Under the pieces are notes generated by a model, which was given only the letters and a program-made list of their open reading frames with translations, made no database searches and was not told the origin of the DNA. Shown here piece after piece: positions 1 to 13,500 of a DNA stretch of 64,000 nt. Origin of the DNA: Burhinus oedicnemus (Eukaryota > Chordata > Aves > Charadriiformes > Burhinidae); contig VFFE01007216.1 in NCBI GenBank assembly GCA_008921705.1, positions 1,413,027 through 1,477,026 of the forward strand, in the 5' to 3' direction. How positions within the stretch are numbered: the first letter of the stretch is position 1; each line of letters opens with the position of its first letter. Position numbers and translations under genes: made by a program.

Positions 1-3000
1 GAACATCTCCTTTTTCTGTATGTGAAATAAATAGAGGAAAACTAATGAGGTTACATTGTCATCAAGCTTTGCATTTTCCACCCTGTAAACTGGTCTCTTC
101 AGCCTTACTTCTGCTTGTACTTAGGGAACTTGTTTCCTGAAAATCTAAAGCTCCCTTTTTATGTGCATATTGAAATAAGTTGAAAATAGTATACACATAA
201 CATGGAAGAGGTATAACACATAATTGCCAAAATAACCAACTGCTACTATCCCATTTGGTCTAATTTTAACACCACAGACATGAATACAGAAAAATAATAT
301 TCAAATATAGCTTTTCAAAAACAACATTTCTAGAGGGTTTATTCTTCCATTGGACTTTTTAAAGTGGTTTCGGAAGAGAAGAATAATTCATCCACCATTT
401 AGCTCCAGTTTCCCTTAAAAAACTACCTCATTATGGTCTATTCTCTATGTAGGTATTTCCATTTTGAGAACTTTTCTGGAATCAGTGCCTGTTTATTAGC
501 CTTATGATAAGCAGCAGTCACATACTAAAAAATATAGATTGCATTGTGAATTAAGAAGATGTGTGGCTTCTAAACTATTGCAGCAGAATAGCTGGGTTTT
601 GCACAAATATGATATTAGGGGTTTGCTATCTTGCTGCTTTCTAGACTGACAAGTAAAGTACTCATCACCTTATTTGAAGAGTCACGAAATCAAAGCCTGT
701 TATGCTGACGGTGATTTTCTGGGCCATCGTGTCTAGTCTCCTGCTGCTGCTCCAGGCAGCCACATTGTATATTCTCATTCATAAGTGATCAATTTTCCCC
801 ATCTACAGTTTGTCTCTGACAGGTGTTTCAGACCTTCAGTCCTCATAGAGTGGAATCTTTTTTGATGCACTTATAATTGAGTTAGAAGTGTAAGAATAGT
901 CTTATTTATTAATGATGGAAGTTCCACAAAATGTAATGAGCAAAGAACAAGAGGCAGTGCTTTAAAGGAAGTAGGATTAGCAACTATCTTAAAGCAGAAT
1001 TGGAGTTCACATGCTCAGAGAAAAGTGAGATAGTACTATGCCTGAATGTAAGAGATAAAACTGATAATTTGCAAATATATTAAAGTAGAATTTGCAGTGA
1101 CTTTTAAGGATAGGATTTTTTACCTATCTGTATGAGTGGACAATGGACATCAGCTTTTATGATAACTCTGTGCAGAAATCCAAAGGTTTAACCTGACAGT
1201 AAATCTTTTGAGTACCATAAGTCTGGTATAACTAAGTAAAAGTTGCTTTACTGATTTTCACAAACATTATTTTTTTAATGCACCTGCACAAAGTTGCTTT
1301 CATCTATCTGTTAATAAACTGAAGAATATCAGAAGCCTGTTGGTAATTGAAAATGCCTGCCTTTTCAGTATTCGCACAACACACTGTTGCTTTCGGAGCT
1401 TTTGGCCATCTAGTGGGATGTCTTACGTTACATTTTATTAGTGCGATACTACCTTTTAACCTAATTTGACATGATTGGGTAATTTGTGTTTGATCTTGGA
1501 AGACATTTGTCCTTCTGTTTTTAGTCCCTGGGACTATTTTATTTGACCTCTTCTGGAAATGAAAAATGAAAAAAGTCTTTAATAGCATAAAAGACCTATA
1601 AAACATATTTTCCTTATTTACGGTAAAGAAAGTAGTTTGCTGTGATTTCCAACATGACATTTAGACATCAGGCATCTATAAACAACAATTAGTTTGGCTT
1701 GTCTTAGGCATTTACATAGCCGTTGAGGTTGGCCTTGCTGAAAGCAACACTAATCACTGTATGAGCCTCCCTTGTGCATTCCAGTAGGAGTGGAACCTAT
1801 TTGTACAATAATTGATGATGTCAGCTGTCAGTCTTGTAAAAATCCTAATTTCTGAGTCATTTACATAGCCTACTTTTTGTGTCTGCTGTACAAGCTTGTC
1901 AAAGATCACTTACAGGAGAAACAGCGCTGCACATACTGAATGTACACTTGGTGAACAGGCAGGAATGCATGAGACTACGGTGTCTATATGCAGGTGAATA
2001 CAGTTAGTTAACAGTAAGGATCAAAATCAGCAGCTGATTTCTCAGAAAACACTGCACATTGGGCCTCTGAAATTCAGAGCATCTCCAAATTGCAAAAGGA
2101 CAAATTCAAGTTTCTTTACAGAAGTCCTGAGTTGGGTGGAAATGCCATTATACACATGTTGTCTCAGTGTTGTGCTCCAGTGAATGTATGTATTCAATAT
2201 TCAACCTATATATTATCCTGGATGCTACCCGGGCTTCATGGTTCCCAGACTGGAGCTGATTCATGTCTAACCAACTCAGAGGTGAGGTTTATCTGCACCT
2301 GTGTTATAGGTGTTTCCTCAGGCACATTGAACATGTGTCAGTCTAGCTATCCAACTTTATTAATCATCTTTTAAACCTTGCCCATGCAGTCAAAATCCGT
2401 CAAACCACAGAAGAACTATTTGTCAGTGACTGAATAAATGTATATTGCTCAATGTTCAATGTGTTCCATAGGATAATACAGACTCTGAGAAGGAAATTCC
2501 CACAGTTACAAAAAGAAAAAAGGCCCAAGACCTGAAGCTGAGCTTCCAGTAAAACTGGTTGTTGTTAAAACTAAAAGATAGGCTGGGTATGTGAACCGCA
2601 GCACGTCTTAAAAGATTGTGCTAAAAAGGATGGCCGGCCACAGAGAAACAATGAGCTACTTCTAAAGTATCAGAATTACCTGCCATTTCCCAGCAGGCAA
2701 AAGCAAGCCTCTGCAAGGACTGGAGGACAGCGGCGCAATCTGTAATAAAACATCCAGGGCAGGCATCACAATAACTTGGCTATTTTGGTTGCTAACACAA
2801 AAAGCAGAAGGATGTGAAAGACATGGGGAGATAATCCACCTGGGAATCTGAAAGATTAACTTCTCAGATGCAGTTTAGTTTTGTTTCTTGTGTTTTCCCA
2901 AGGCTAGTAAGTTTATGTGGGTTTGGGTATTTTGCCCCTAGAACTATCATCTGAGCTGACTGCATCTTTCCTTTCTCGTTCCATTTTCATCTTCTATGTT

Positions 3001-5868
3001 GCTAAGAGGTTTCCATGGCAATTCTAATATTGGATTAAGGAAGACACACTACTGAGGCTAACGCATCATCTCCGGTGTTGCCTAAGCCAGCATGTGCAGC
3101 TCTGCCATGTGTGAATGGCCCAAACATGTTAAGAACTGCTATCAACTGATGTCGATAATGAGAGAAAGCAGAGTAAAATGATATAATATCAGCAGGCTGC
3201 AGGGAAAAAAGCAAAACGCTACTGCTCTGATCCTCTGCAAACATAGACTCATTGATTTTGACTGAACTACACTAATTTCTACCATTTGAGAACTCAGACC
3301 CAACAAATTGCATTTGACACACTAATTCTATGAAAAGCAATACAATTAATGTTGCCTGCATTGAAAACACCACTGTTCACTGATGTCAGAACACGTTAAT
3401 TCAGTTTCTCTTTACCATAGCACTGGAGGCACTCTGAATGGCATTCTTTCTCTTTATATTACCCAATATTCATATTTTCCTGTGTGGCCTCTAACTGTGC
3501 CTTGTAAGCAATTTCAAACAGCTCAATAATTACAGTTCTGCTACAGAAGTATTATACCTTGGGTGGGACTGATATTTTTCAAAAGGAATAAACAAATTAT
3601 CATAACGCTATCAATTAAATCCAGAAATGGTAGTAAAATGCAAATAATTGTATCGTCATGTTTAGAGGTTAATTTATTATCCCAAGATATTTTATTGCTT
3701 TAGCCTCTAAAGACGTCACTCAGGCAGTGTGTACCTGCAGGCAGGTTTCTGTATAAAGAAACCATCCCCCTCGCTTGTTCGGCACCACATCTCAGGGCTG
3801 GGCTGGAGACAACATGTCTTGCAGTTCAGTCTTCATGTTCGGCGTGAGCTCTCTCGTGGGAAGGAGCACTCGAGATGTTTCTCTTTGTGGTACAGACAGC
3901 TGTTCATCAGAAACTGAAGTAAGACCAGAGATCTAATTCTCTCCAGCCAGTAAACATCTGTGTAATTGTCGCTGCAGGCCTGGTCCAGGTTCAGAAAAGG
4001 CTAGGTCAAGAAACTGTTAATATTTTTGGGTTATAAACTATCCATGATAATCCACAAATGGGAACAGTACTATAGGTGTGGTGTGACTTTATCTAAACCA
4101 GCCAGTTCTGACTGACTTAGGAAATACATGGACAATCTAGGGAAGGAAATATTTAAATGCTGCTTCAACAAACTATGATTTAAAAAACTGAAAGTTTTCC
4201 AGATTCTCTTTTGTTCTGTGTTTGGAGTCTTAGCTAAAAATATAAAAACTACAGTACTCCAGAGGATTACCATCCATGTTGAAGAGTTTCTTTTCTGTCC
4301 CTTCCTGGGGGGGGAAAAAAACCAGTGTTTTTGTTTTTTCTGGTGGTGCTTCAGGAGTTCAAAGGAGTGGATGATCCATAGGTCTGTTTATGACAAAAAT
4401 CATATCACCTCATGTTGCCTCACAGTGCACCCTTTTGATTGAGATAGCTAGGCTTTTAGCATAGCTTTTCAGCCCCTATGTCCAGCTGATGGGATCCCAG
4501 TTTTAGCTTCCTACCAATTATGGTAGTGCAAGCAGAATGCTTGTGCTTTGGTTTGGAATTGTTTTTTCAGAGCTCTAATCTAAAACACAAAGCCATGCAG
4601 TTGGGGAGACAGTGCCCAACCCAAATAAATAGACCAGCTGCTTTTCTGGAAAATACTTGAAGCCATAGCTCTACCTGCTGGAACAAAGGGAAATTACACT
4701 GCACCAAGAGGCTAAAAAAAGGATGAGAAAACTGACTGCATGTACCTAAACAGCTTAAGTTCTTCTCTTGTATAAGGCGTTTGCCTTCAGGATTCACAAT
4801 TTATTTTCTGTTTGCAATGGCAGAAATTTTCACAAAGTTTTTGGGGTTACGTGACATAAGACTTGAGATCCTCAGAGGCCTGTTCCCTTCCTTGCAACCC
4901 CTGCAAATAGGGGGAAATAGGTGTGTTGGGACACAAACCAGCCTTTCTCTATCGGGGGAACTAAGTGAGGGACACTGGTAGGTGAAGGACCTACTCTGAT
5001 ATTAATCTCCTTTGAAGTTTCTGGTACTGGCTGTTACAGACGGGGTTAGTCACTGGCCTGTTTTTTAATGAATAGTAAACTTACCAAAATGCAAGGTGGC
5101 TCATGGATAACATTTTCAGGAGCATCCAAGTGAGTTAGGCACTTTAAAACATTGCATATGGTGCCACTAAGTTTCTATGAAGGCAGCAACAGCTAAGAGT
5201 TGGAGTGACCCCATCTCAGTTTATATAGTACACTGTTTTACAGTAGTTCTTTAATATTTTGTTTACTTGCTTTGATTTTGTTTGTGTGATGGTTTTTGGA
5301 AAAGCTTCATATTTCATACCAGTCAGGATAAACTTTTGCTTTATTACAGGACAAGTTTTCTGTAGGATTTATGATTTTATTTTTTTTATTTTTATAGTGT
5401 TTCCATCTAAGATTCTCAGCTCTGCTTTGCAAACATTTACAAGCTAAGCCTTACTGTCTAGATGATCATCTGTATTATTATCTTTCTGATACACAAATTG
5501 CTAGCACACTTTCCAAAACTGGCCAAAACGGTCAGTTACTTCACAAAGAACTGATGAAAAAGTAGATTTTGAAAATATCCTCAAACCATTTCTGTGGCTT
5601 TGTTAAAAATATATTTTAGTTCTGCAAATTTAGTTTCCATTTTAAATTTTGATATTTACAATCAACATTATGTGCAAGGGAGTGCAAGCAATCTTTACTA
5701 AGAAGCTTTTTGGTTTCTGTTTTCTGTGAGGAAAAGAAACGGATTTATTGATTTTCTTCCTATGATTTTTATTTTGTCCTCTGCCAGAAAACACTACAAC
5801 ATTAAAACTAGAATGCTGGGGTTTGAAAAGATATGTGGGGGAACAGCCACGAACAAAAACATTTCCAG
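1..5868. other. AT-rich intron-like or intergenic sequence, no gene supported
   Basis: No recognisable coding exon, RNA gene or intact mobile element is visible. The stretch is AT-rich with scattered homopolymers (for example a G8A6 run near 4308-4321). Short open frames occur on both strands but have no splice sites or family motifs worth defending, except a weak exon candidate ending at a GTAAGA donor near 3909, which is open in two different frames and so is not decisive. If the downstream plus-strand gene extends upstream, this is intron or 5' flank. Confidence 0.5.
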
Positions 5869-5963
5869 ATCCTCGGTTGTGTTGTGAAATCTGTTTTGCA
5901 ACTGTGGAAACAAGGGCAGAAGGAATATTGTGTAGTCGATACAGCACTGGCCAGACAGGCCAG
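5869..5963 (+). CDS. Weak candidate exon upstream of the unidentified gene
   Basis: The segment starts after a TTTCCAG acceptor and ends at CCAG followed by GTACCT. One frame is open throughout: 31 codons starting ILGCVVKSVLQLW and ending TALARQA, then two bases of a split codon (phase 0 to phase 2). The peptide looks amphipathic and helical, like the firmer exons downstream. However, a second frame is also open over the same bases, the acceptor has a poor pyrimidine tract, and the outgoing phase does not match the next firm exon, which needs an incoming phase of 1 at its best acceptor. It could be real with an unseen exon between, or a chance frame. Confidence 0.2.
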
Positions 5964-8900
5964 GTACCTGTAAATGTGCCGGGATGCCTGCAGAGCTCAG
6001 CACGCTGAGAGGCAGCACCTTTGCGCTCCCGGAGCACTCCAGCTGTGTTAATGCAGTGTTTTTTTCATAATGGATATTTAACAGGAATTCTGCAAGGGCA
6101 CAGTTGTGCTAGTCCTGGAACTTACCTGGCAGGTCCAGAGTGAGCATCTCCACAGGGCATGCATATGCTGCCAGCAGACATTTATCCTAGAAACCACCTC
6201 TCCTAGGTAGCTGGTTCAAGAACCCAACTATAGTAGTTATTTTTCCCCACAGTATGACACAAAATTTTACCTCTGAGACATCAGAAGACAAATATGTACG
6301 TGTATGCCTAGTTCTATATCTACACATACAAAATGTAGCAGTTAGCAGGGTTTCTGACATCTCTCCAAGACTGAACATGGAATGAGAACTTTTCAAGCCT
6401 ACAGCTGTATTCAGTTTGCAAAAGCCCCAGCCTACGTTTATACAGTCTATATGTAAACAGGTGCTCTTCCTTATGAGATAACAACCCAAAGAACCCTTCA
6501 GAGCTGCTGCTCCTGCATGTTTTGCTACTGTAGTGTAAAAACAAAAACCATAACTAAGTCTGATGTGAAACTGAAGTGGGGCTTGATAAGAGAATCAGAA
6601 ACCCATTTTTTAATCTCCTCTCCAGTTGGCTTGTGGTTAGTTTTATCACAAAGAGGAATTTGCTTCCTGTCAAAAAGGATGGTTACTGGAAGTTAGAAGG
6701 ATACAATGAGTACTTTTTCACATGTTAATTATTATAATATATGAAATAGCAACTTGGATTACATCAGCAGAAGCTCTTTGAATAATGCAAAACAATCAGC
6801 ATCTGAGAGTATAATTCCAGAATATCTTCTTAGACCCGTACTGTATGCAGTGTGTATGTATGCAAGGGGAAAGCATATTTTTTTCTATAGTGCTGTTGAA
6901 AACCTTGTACCATTCTGGGCATTGTATCTTTGTATTGAGAAGAGGCAATACCTTAGAGACAAGGAATGCAGTCTCATATAATGCTGAAGTAAATTCAATG
7001 TGTGGATCTTTCTATGACTTTGAGCTATTCTTAAACTGGGATGGGCATCCACCAAAGGAAAGCAATGCACAGGCATCTGGAGTGAGGCTGTGTGCTGTTT
7101 TACATGGTGCCTCTGCTGGAGGGAATCATCCTCTGGACCAGAAAAGGGGCTTTTAGCTTTCATTTTACATCGCTCCAGTCCTTTGATGCAGTTGCCAAAG
7201 TAAGGCTCTTTTCCAACATTTTCATCTGGAGTGAAATCCTGGCCCTTTGAAGTCTGTAACAAAACTCACATAGATAGCTCTCCCAAGACCTGCAAGATTG
7301 ACTTCTCTTGCAGAGAGAAAGCCTCCGACAATACACTTTGAGGAAAAGCTCTCTGGCTTCTTGCTTACGATACGTTTGCTTCTTCTTGGATGTATCTAAA
7401 AATAGAATTGGACCAATACTACATATAGTGTATGACTGGCCTCTGCCAATTTCAACTGTAGCATGCTTGGAGTGGGATAAAAAGTGGTCTTAAAAATATC
7501 CAGAGGAAGATCAGGTAAAATAATTCCTTTTTTTAGATCACACAAAAATTTAAAAAGAAAACCCAACAAAATGCCAGCCAGAGCAAGCTATTAAATTTTC
7601 ATAATTTTATGCAAAAGTATTGAAACTCTTGGCTCTCAGTGCAGGTTTTTCACCAGAAGACTTTTCTTGTCTTGAAATTAGGAACTTCAATATGAAAAAT
7701 CACGTGAAAGCAACATGAAACAAAGGAGCAAAATACTGTCTGCCCATGGTTTTCCCCATCCCAACCTCAGTGGCAGCAATTTAAAAGAGCAATGTAATTT
7801 TACTGGAAATAATCTATTAGACTGGAAACTCATTCTCTGATTGTCATGGAAGCTAATAACAGGAAAGGGCTGTTTTGTTTTACTTGGTTGTCTGAAACTC
7901 CAGATGTCTTTAGCTTTAAAGCAATAATGATAATTTGAGGGTGAACGTATAATGTCATTTATAGCTGCAGACCTGCAAAGATTCCAGGATAAAGACACAT
8001 AAATGTACAAGTTATAATGTGTGGGAAGCTAAGATCTCAGTATGCAAGCTTAGAAAGTAGGGAAAAATGCTGATATACCCATCTAAGTTACTGATAGGTC
8101 ATACCACTGTATATTTTAACAACTGCATGCACGATGGGATTACCAAGAAAGAAAAGCAGAGATCTTCATGTTACCAAAACCACTGAATATTGCAGGACTT
8201 AAATAACATCATGAGACAGAATCCTTGAAACCTTTAGGGGGAAAAAAAAAAATCATCTTTTTGTGGTCAAAAGCATTCCAATAAAGGTTAAGCACCTGAT
8301 CTTGTTTGGGAGCCTGCAACTTGCTACTGCCTCTCTTTTTTGCTCTAAACTGGGAACATTTGAAGTGGAGATGGACGTATAAGGGAAATCAGTACTCTCT
8401 GGTGGGCATTTTGACCAAAATGAAAGGTGAAGGATGTCTATATTTTTGTAATGCCACTTCTCCATGTCAGCTAGTAAGCTCTCACAAATTGGTAAGGAGA
8501 AGACCTGCACAAATGCAGACAGGAGGAGTTTTGGGAAACACTCTTTAAGATGGGAACGATGTTCTCAGAACGTTTCATCTTGACCTTAGACCAGTTCAAG
8601 TTCATGACAAAATTTTTCCAAAACTCCTTTGCATCAGCTAAGAATGATGGTAATTAACCTGTAGGTGGAAATGCCTGATCAACCAGGAAAAGCTGGTGGA
8701 AGGCATGGGAGATGGATAGCATTCCATGTCTTTGTTTGTGCATAATAGCACAATTCTCTAAGAAAAAAGGCTTTCATTTCTTTTCAATGAATTTTGAGCA
8801 GGTTATTTTGAAGCAGCTGCAAGACTGCCTGGGGTGTCTGTTTGTTTCAACATTGCTGAAATTTAGGCGCCTCGTATTAGAATTGAAAGTGACCCTCTGC

Positions 8901-10432
8901 TATTGCGGAGTCAAGGACTGGAATAGGAAATCAAAGAGTTCCCCTCTCTGCTAGCAGGGAAACATGCTTTCTCATTTAGAGGAAACTGAAGGAGGGAATC
9001 AGGTTTCCATAGTGATCAATGAGGGAAGGACATGGTTACCTGGAAACAGTACTGCTTGCATCCGCTGAAAAAGCCTTTCTTGTATTTGTTTATTGATGAG
9101 AGATCAAAGCCAGCTCTTCAGTCACACAGGAGTTGGGAGGTTGGACTTGGAGCGGCTGCTCTGCATCTGATTTTAGCAAAAGCGGGTAGAGGGAGATACT
9201 GAAAATTTTCCATCAGACCTCTACCATGTCTATTTCTAGAAAAGACTATTTCTGTTTGTAAATAAAGTCCTTATTGTCAAAGGCTAAGGAAAAGTGGCTA
9301 CTAATTTGGGGTAATTGCTGCAGTCACTGCCATCTGAGGCCATTTGAGACCCATTGACAGCACTTCATACTATATCTGTGGAGAAAAATCTGTCTCTAGC
9401 GTTTGCAGTTGTACTCCACACATTTACAGAGCTCACACTGCCAGCTACTTCTCTCCATGGGACTGGAAGTCTAACTCTTCCCTCCTTACACCAGAGGGTT
9501 GTTGGGTCCTTCATTTCCTAGAGCAGAAGAGTCAAGGCTGAGAGATTTTGGAAAAGACTCCAGTGAGGATCTAAGGGGATAACTGGAACTTCTGGTGTCT
9601 GTATGTTGCAAATGCTACCCAGGCATGATTAATTTTGTGAAGGATCTCAACCAAAGCACTGAAGTATTTCTGGAGACCTTGGCACGTCTTCTAGTCCTCA
9701 AAGAAAAACTGGGTTTATAGCTAAGTCACTGGACTATAACTCAGACTCCAATCTTTCCTTAAAGCTGCTGTGCTATTTTAGACATGCCATTTAGTCTCTA
9801 AAGTCCTTAAAAGATCTTAGTGTATTTGGGGAATTTCCTTCCTCTGTTAGAACTAGAGACAATAAACTGTGCCGCTTCTCAGAATAAAGCCCCTCCTTCA
9901 AAAAAAAAAAAAAAAAGATGATGAAGGATCAGACAGATACCTATTTCCATAAACTTATTCTATAAATCTGCAGACTTAAACCTCTGGTCAGCCACAAAAT
10001 GGGTCATTAGAGGATACTGGAGTGAAACCAGTAAAAAACAGTTTGCCTACAGACAATAGCAAGGCTCAAAATGTGTTTGTCAGAAGCTTGTTTTAATATT
10101 TCTGGCTGTGAATTTTAAACAAAATATTTTAAGCTCAAAAGAATGAGTTTTTATTCCTGTTCCAATGTTACTGCCTAAGCCATCCTTGGAGGGTTGGATG
10201 TTGTGGTACCATCAGCTCCAGCATAAGGGGAATCAGAGCTTGGCTGTAAGGGAACAGGCAGCAGCTCTGGTCCCCTCTGCTCACATGAAAGGTGTTTTAT
10301 CACCACAGGGTGCCGCAGGAGATCCTATGAGTCTTTGTAGTCTAGTGTTTTCTTGCAATCATTCTAACAGTTTTTAGCATGACAGTGAAGGTATGGGAAA
10401 TAGAAGAATAGTTTCAAGCCTTTTGATCTCAG
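5964..10432. other. Intron-like sequence with one poly(A) retrocopy-like end
   Basis: This is mostly featureless AT-rich sequence. A 53-bp segment at 7462-7514 has a strong acceptor (pyrimidine-rich, ending CTGTAG) and an ATCAG/GTAAAA donor and is open in one frame, but it is too short to stand alone. The poly(A) structure at 9861-9916 is listed separately. A stretch near 9718-9820 faintly resembles an old SINE-like repeat. Confidence 0.4.
9861..9916 (+). repeat. AATAAA signals followed by A17: possible 3' end of an old retrocopy
   Basis: Two AATAAA hexamers (9861-9866 and 9883-9888) are followed, 11 bases after the second, by an uninterrupted run of 17 adenines at 9900-9916. This is the arrangement left when a polyadenylated transcript is reverse-transcribed into the genome. 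I could not find a coding remnant upstream or a convincing flanking direct repeat. It may instead be a SINE-like tail or a coincidence of a poly(A) microsatellite with common AT-rich hexamers. Confidence 0.35.
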
Positions 10433-10578
10433 AAGGAGCAAGAATACAGGTCTCACATTCCCTGGAGGAGTACTGTACCCATATTGCTGGAGCTGCACCT
10501 AAACTCTATGTGCTTTCAAAGGAAGGCCAAACCATTTATCAGTACTTAAAGGAAAAGACAGAGACACTGGAGAAAACG
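10433..10578 (+). CDS. Coding exon 1 of the visible chain, unidentified multi-exon gene
   Basis: This candidate exon of 146 bases follows the acceptor CTTTTGATCTCAG and ends at AAAACG before a GTACGT donor. It begins with two bases of a split codon and then 48 open codons, ending on a codon boundary (phase 1 in, phase 0 out). The peptide includes SHSLEEYCTHIAG and KLYVLSKEGQTIYQ and ends in a charged helical run (KEKTETLEKT). Stops flank the frame only after the donor. The outgoing phase 0 matches the next exon at 20335. I do not recognise the protein family. A weaker acceptor inside the exon (after GAGCAAG) would shift the start by 13 bases. Confidence 0.55.
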
Positions 10579-13500
10579 GTACGTTGTGAATCCTACCCTT
10601 ATCCTGACACTCAAGTGTGAATACTCATATGTGTTCATATTTGTGAGGAGATAAGGAGTTTTAGAAATGTTCCTCTTGAAGGTGTTGACCATTAGTTTTC
10701 TCCAGAGCCTCTCACAAAATGTGCTGCCTACCCTGCATTCTGGGCACTTACCTGCTGAATTCTCCTGAGCCCCTACACAGAGAGCTTCATCCCTTAACAC
10801 AGACTTGATAATTTGTCTGCAGCCAGGCACTAAAAATCCATGCTTAGACCCAGTTTCAAGCCTGTAAAACAGGGAAGGTGGATGTCTCCAACTACCTTTT
10901 CTCAAAATTACCAAACTACAATATTTTTCTGGATGATGTTTCTGTCCTCAAGCACATACACTGCCTTGCCTCTGGCAGCTGTTTCTTTCCCGTCCTGGGA
11001 AGAACTCAACCTAATAAAAAACAGGGGTGCAATGAAAGATCCTGACTGAGCTCTGAGGAATACTAAAAGCCCTCAAACCTGAGAGTTGTATTACCACTTT
11101 ATGGACAAGACAAAGATGAAAGCCAAGATGGAGTAGTAGTTAGGCACCTACTCGCCCTCCAAATGCCTCCAAGTGTTCATCTTTTGGATCCTAGCAATAA
11201 CCTCAAAATTTCTGCCTGAATACCTGTTTCTCTTCTAGTTGAGTACATACAAAGCTCTCCACAGAGCATAGAAGTTACCCCAAAATAAGCAGCTAAATGA
11301 CCTTTTCACTTATACTTTCTTTCTTGAGAGCAAGATCTTCAGAATAACTATTTTTTCTGAAGAATTCATTGAGCATGCTTTTGCATATATACAAATATAT
11401 ATATGTTTTCAGAGAAAGGCCAAACTATTTACCCCATGATGGGTGGTGAAGGCACCCACCTCTAGTATGGATACTCAGGTTTAGACTGATACAACAAGTA
11501 TCAGTAAATGGCTCAATAGGTGAATGAGAGAAACGTTCCCTAACAGGCATAAATCTGCTCGTCACATGAGAGGGAATCAGACCTCTGCATTGAATCAGAC
11601 TGGGCAATGATTTCAGCTCACAACAACAGTTATGTGTTTGTAAGTGTAGGCTACTGGGTATCTCTCTTTCTCTCTCTCTGTGTTCATTTATTAACAGAAA
11701 AATAGACAAAACTCCTCAGGGCAATATTAATGAGTCAGGATTCTGAGCACAGATAATAGATGCCTTCTGCATTTCATTCCTAACTCCTGGCTTTTTGTTT
11801 GGCTATTGCCTAGGGATCAAGACATCGAGTTGTCTTGATATCTCCTACAGAGAACCTAATTCAGGGCCAGGATTCAACAAAAGCACTGCAATAATGAAGG
11901 ACTGAGTACCTTTGAGACCCAGGGACAAAGTGATTTACCCAAGGTTACACAGAAGTGTAGCCAAAGCAGAGGCCTGTTGCACTTGTGAAATGAGAACTGC
12001 ACTAAGCATATTTTAATATTAGCTTGTTTTAAAGCCAAACACACTAATATGGCATAACTATGTGAGCATTTTTGCACCCAGTGGCCCAGTAAATATAATA
12101 TTGTCAGTACTAGTAACAGGCCACCCATCTTATGCTAACTGTGCCAGACACTCACAGTGCGAGGTCCTAGTCCTGACCTACTAAGCTTGTTACTGGTTTT
12201 TTTTAGAAACTGTGTGACCCAGAGCTTGACCCCAGTGTTTCTCTTTCTGATACACAGTTTAGGCATGGGAAAACAGCAAAGGTCTTGAAAATATGGCCAC
12301 AGGCTGAAAACAGTGGCCCCACAACTCAGAGATGGTCATTGAAAAAGCATAACCCTGAGATATGGGAGAAGACTGGTTTTGCTTTAAGAAAAGAAGCGGC
12401 AGCTAAGAAAATGGGGGAAGGTGGGGAAAGAAGCAGCTGAGCAGCAGGATAAGGCAGCTTTCCAGCCTGGGAAAGTAACTCCCCTGCCACCACCACCAAG
12501 CATCACACAGTGTGTAGTCAGAGACGGAAGCCAAGGACTAGGAATCATTTTGTAAAATGACAAGATCCCAAATTTGAGAAGGGAGGTGGAAGAAAGGTGA
12601 CTACTTAAGTTCCAGCTTATCTCCTCAAAAAGCTCTCAGCCCTGACCACCTGGGTGGCTAAGACCATCAACAAGGGTAGCCACCAGTGCTGACTATATGG
12701 TATTAACTCTTTGGTATTGTACACTCCCACCACAGCAATCTCTAATTGCCTGGTATATACACACTTAAATTCAGGTGCAAAACTCACTGGCAGAACTGGC
12801 TGTACCTTCTCATCCTTACTGCCTGTTTTGTCCACTCCACCCAAACTCCAGTGTTGTTTGGAGCTGCTCTTTCTTATAGCCTCCTTAGTCAAGGAACAGC
12901 CTCACACCCTGGTGGGACAGCCCTCTGTGCCAGCAGCCAGGTAGCATTGGCAAGCATAAACTCTTCTGTTTGCAGTTTGCTGTGTGAATAGCCAGAACTG
13001 GCAAATGAAGAAGGAGGGATTAAACACACTATGGGAATAGGGCTAATATAAACGAGTGACTGGGGATGTGGCTGGAGAAGGCAAACAAGGGAGGCACAGC
13101 TGCCAGCCTGCAAGGCTGTTAGGCAGAGGCTGGTCCTCAGCTGCCAACAGTTCTTCTTGCCCTTCTCTCATTCTTCTACTCTGATGCAAGCAACTCCTGC
13201 AACATCTGGTACTTGACAGGATACGTTCACAGAATATTATGAAGCCAACTCCCTTTAAGCAGATGCATAGAGTAGGTGCAAGAGCTCTCAAAAAGCACTG
13301 AACAGGGATAGGATGGAGGCAGAGCATCAGACAGCAATGTGATACAATAACGTGATACAAAGGCCGACATGCTCTCTGGATGTGTGTCTATGGATGCAAC
13401 TTCAGTAAAGAGAGGGAGATGTTAACACCAATACACGCAACATGGAGAACCTCATGTGGGATGCTGTCCACAGCTCTGGCCGGCTCCTCCAGAGAGATAA

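Noticed and set aside
1006..1054. Micro-exon before GTAAGA near 1050
   Set aside because: Only 16 codons, weak acceptor and no phase partner.
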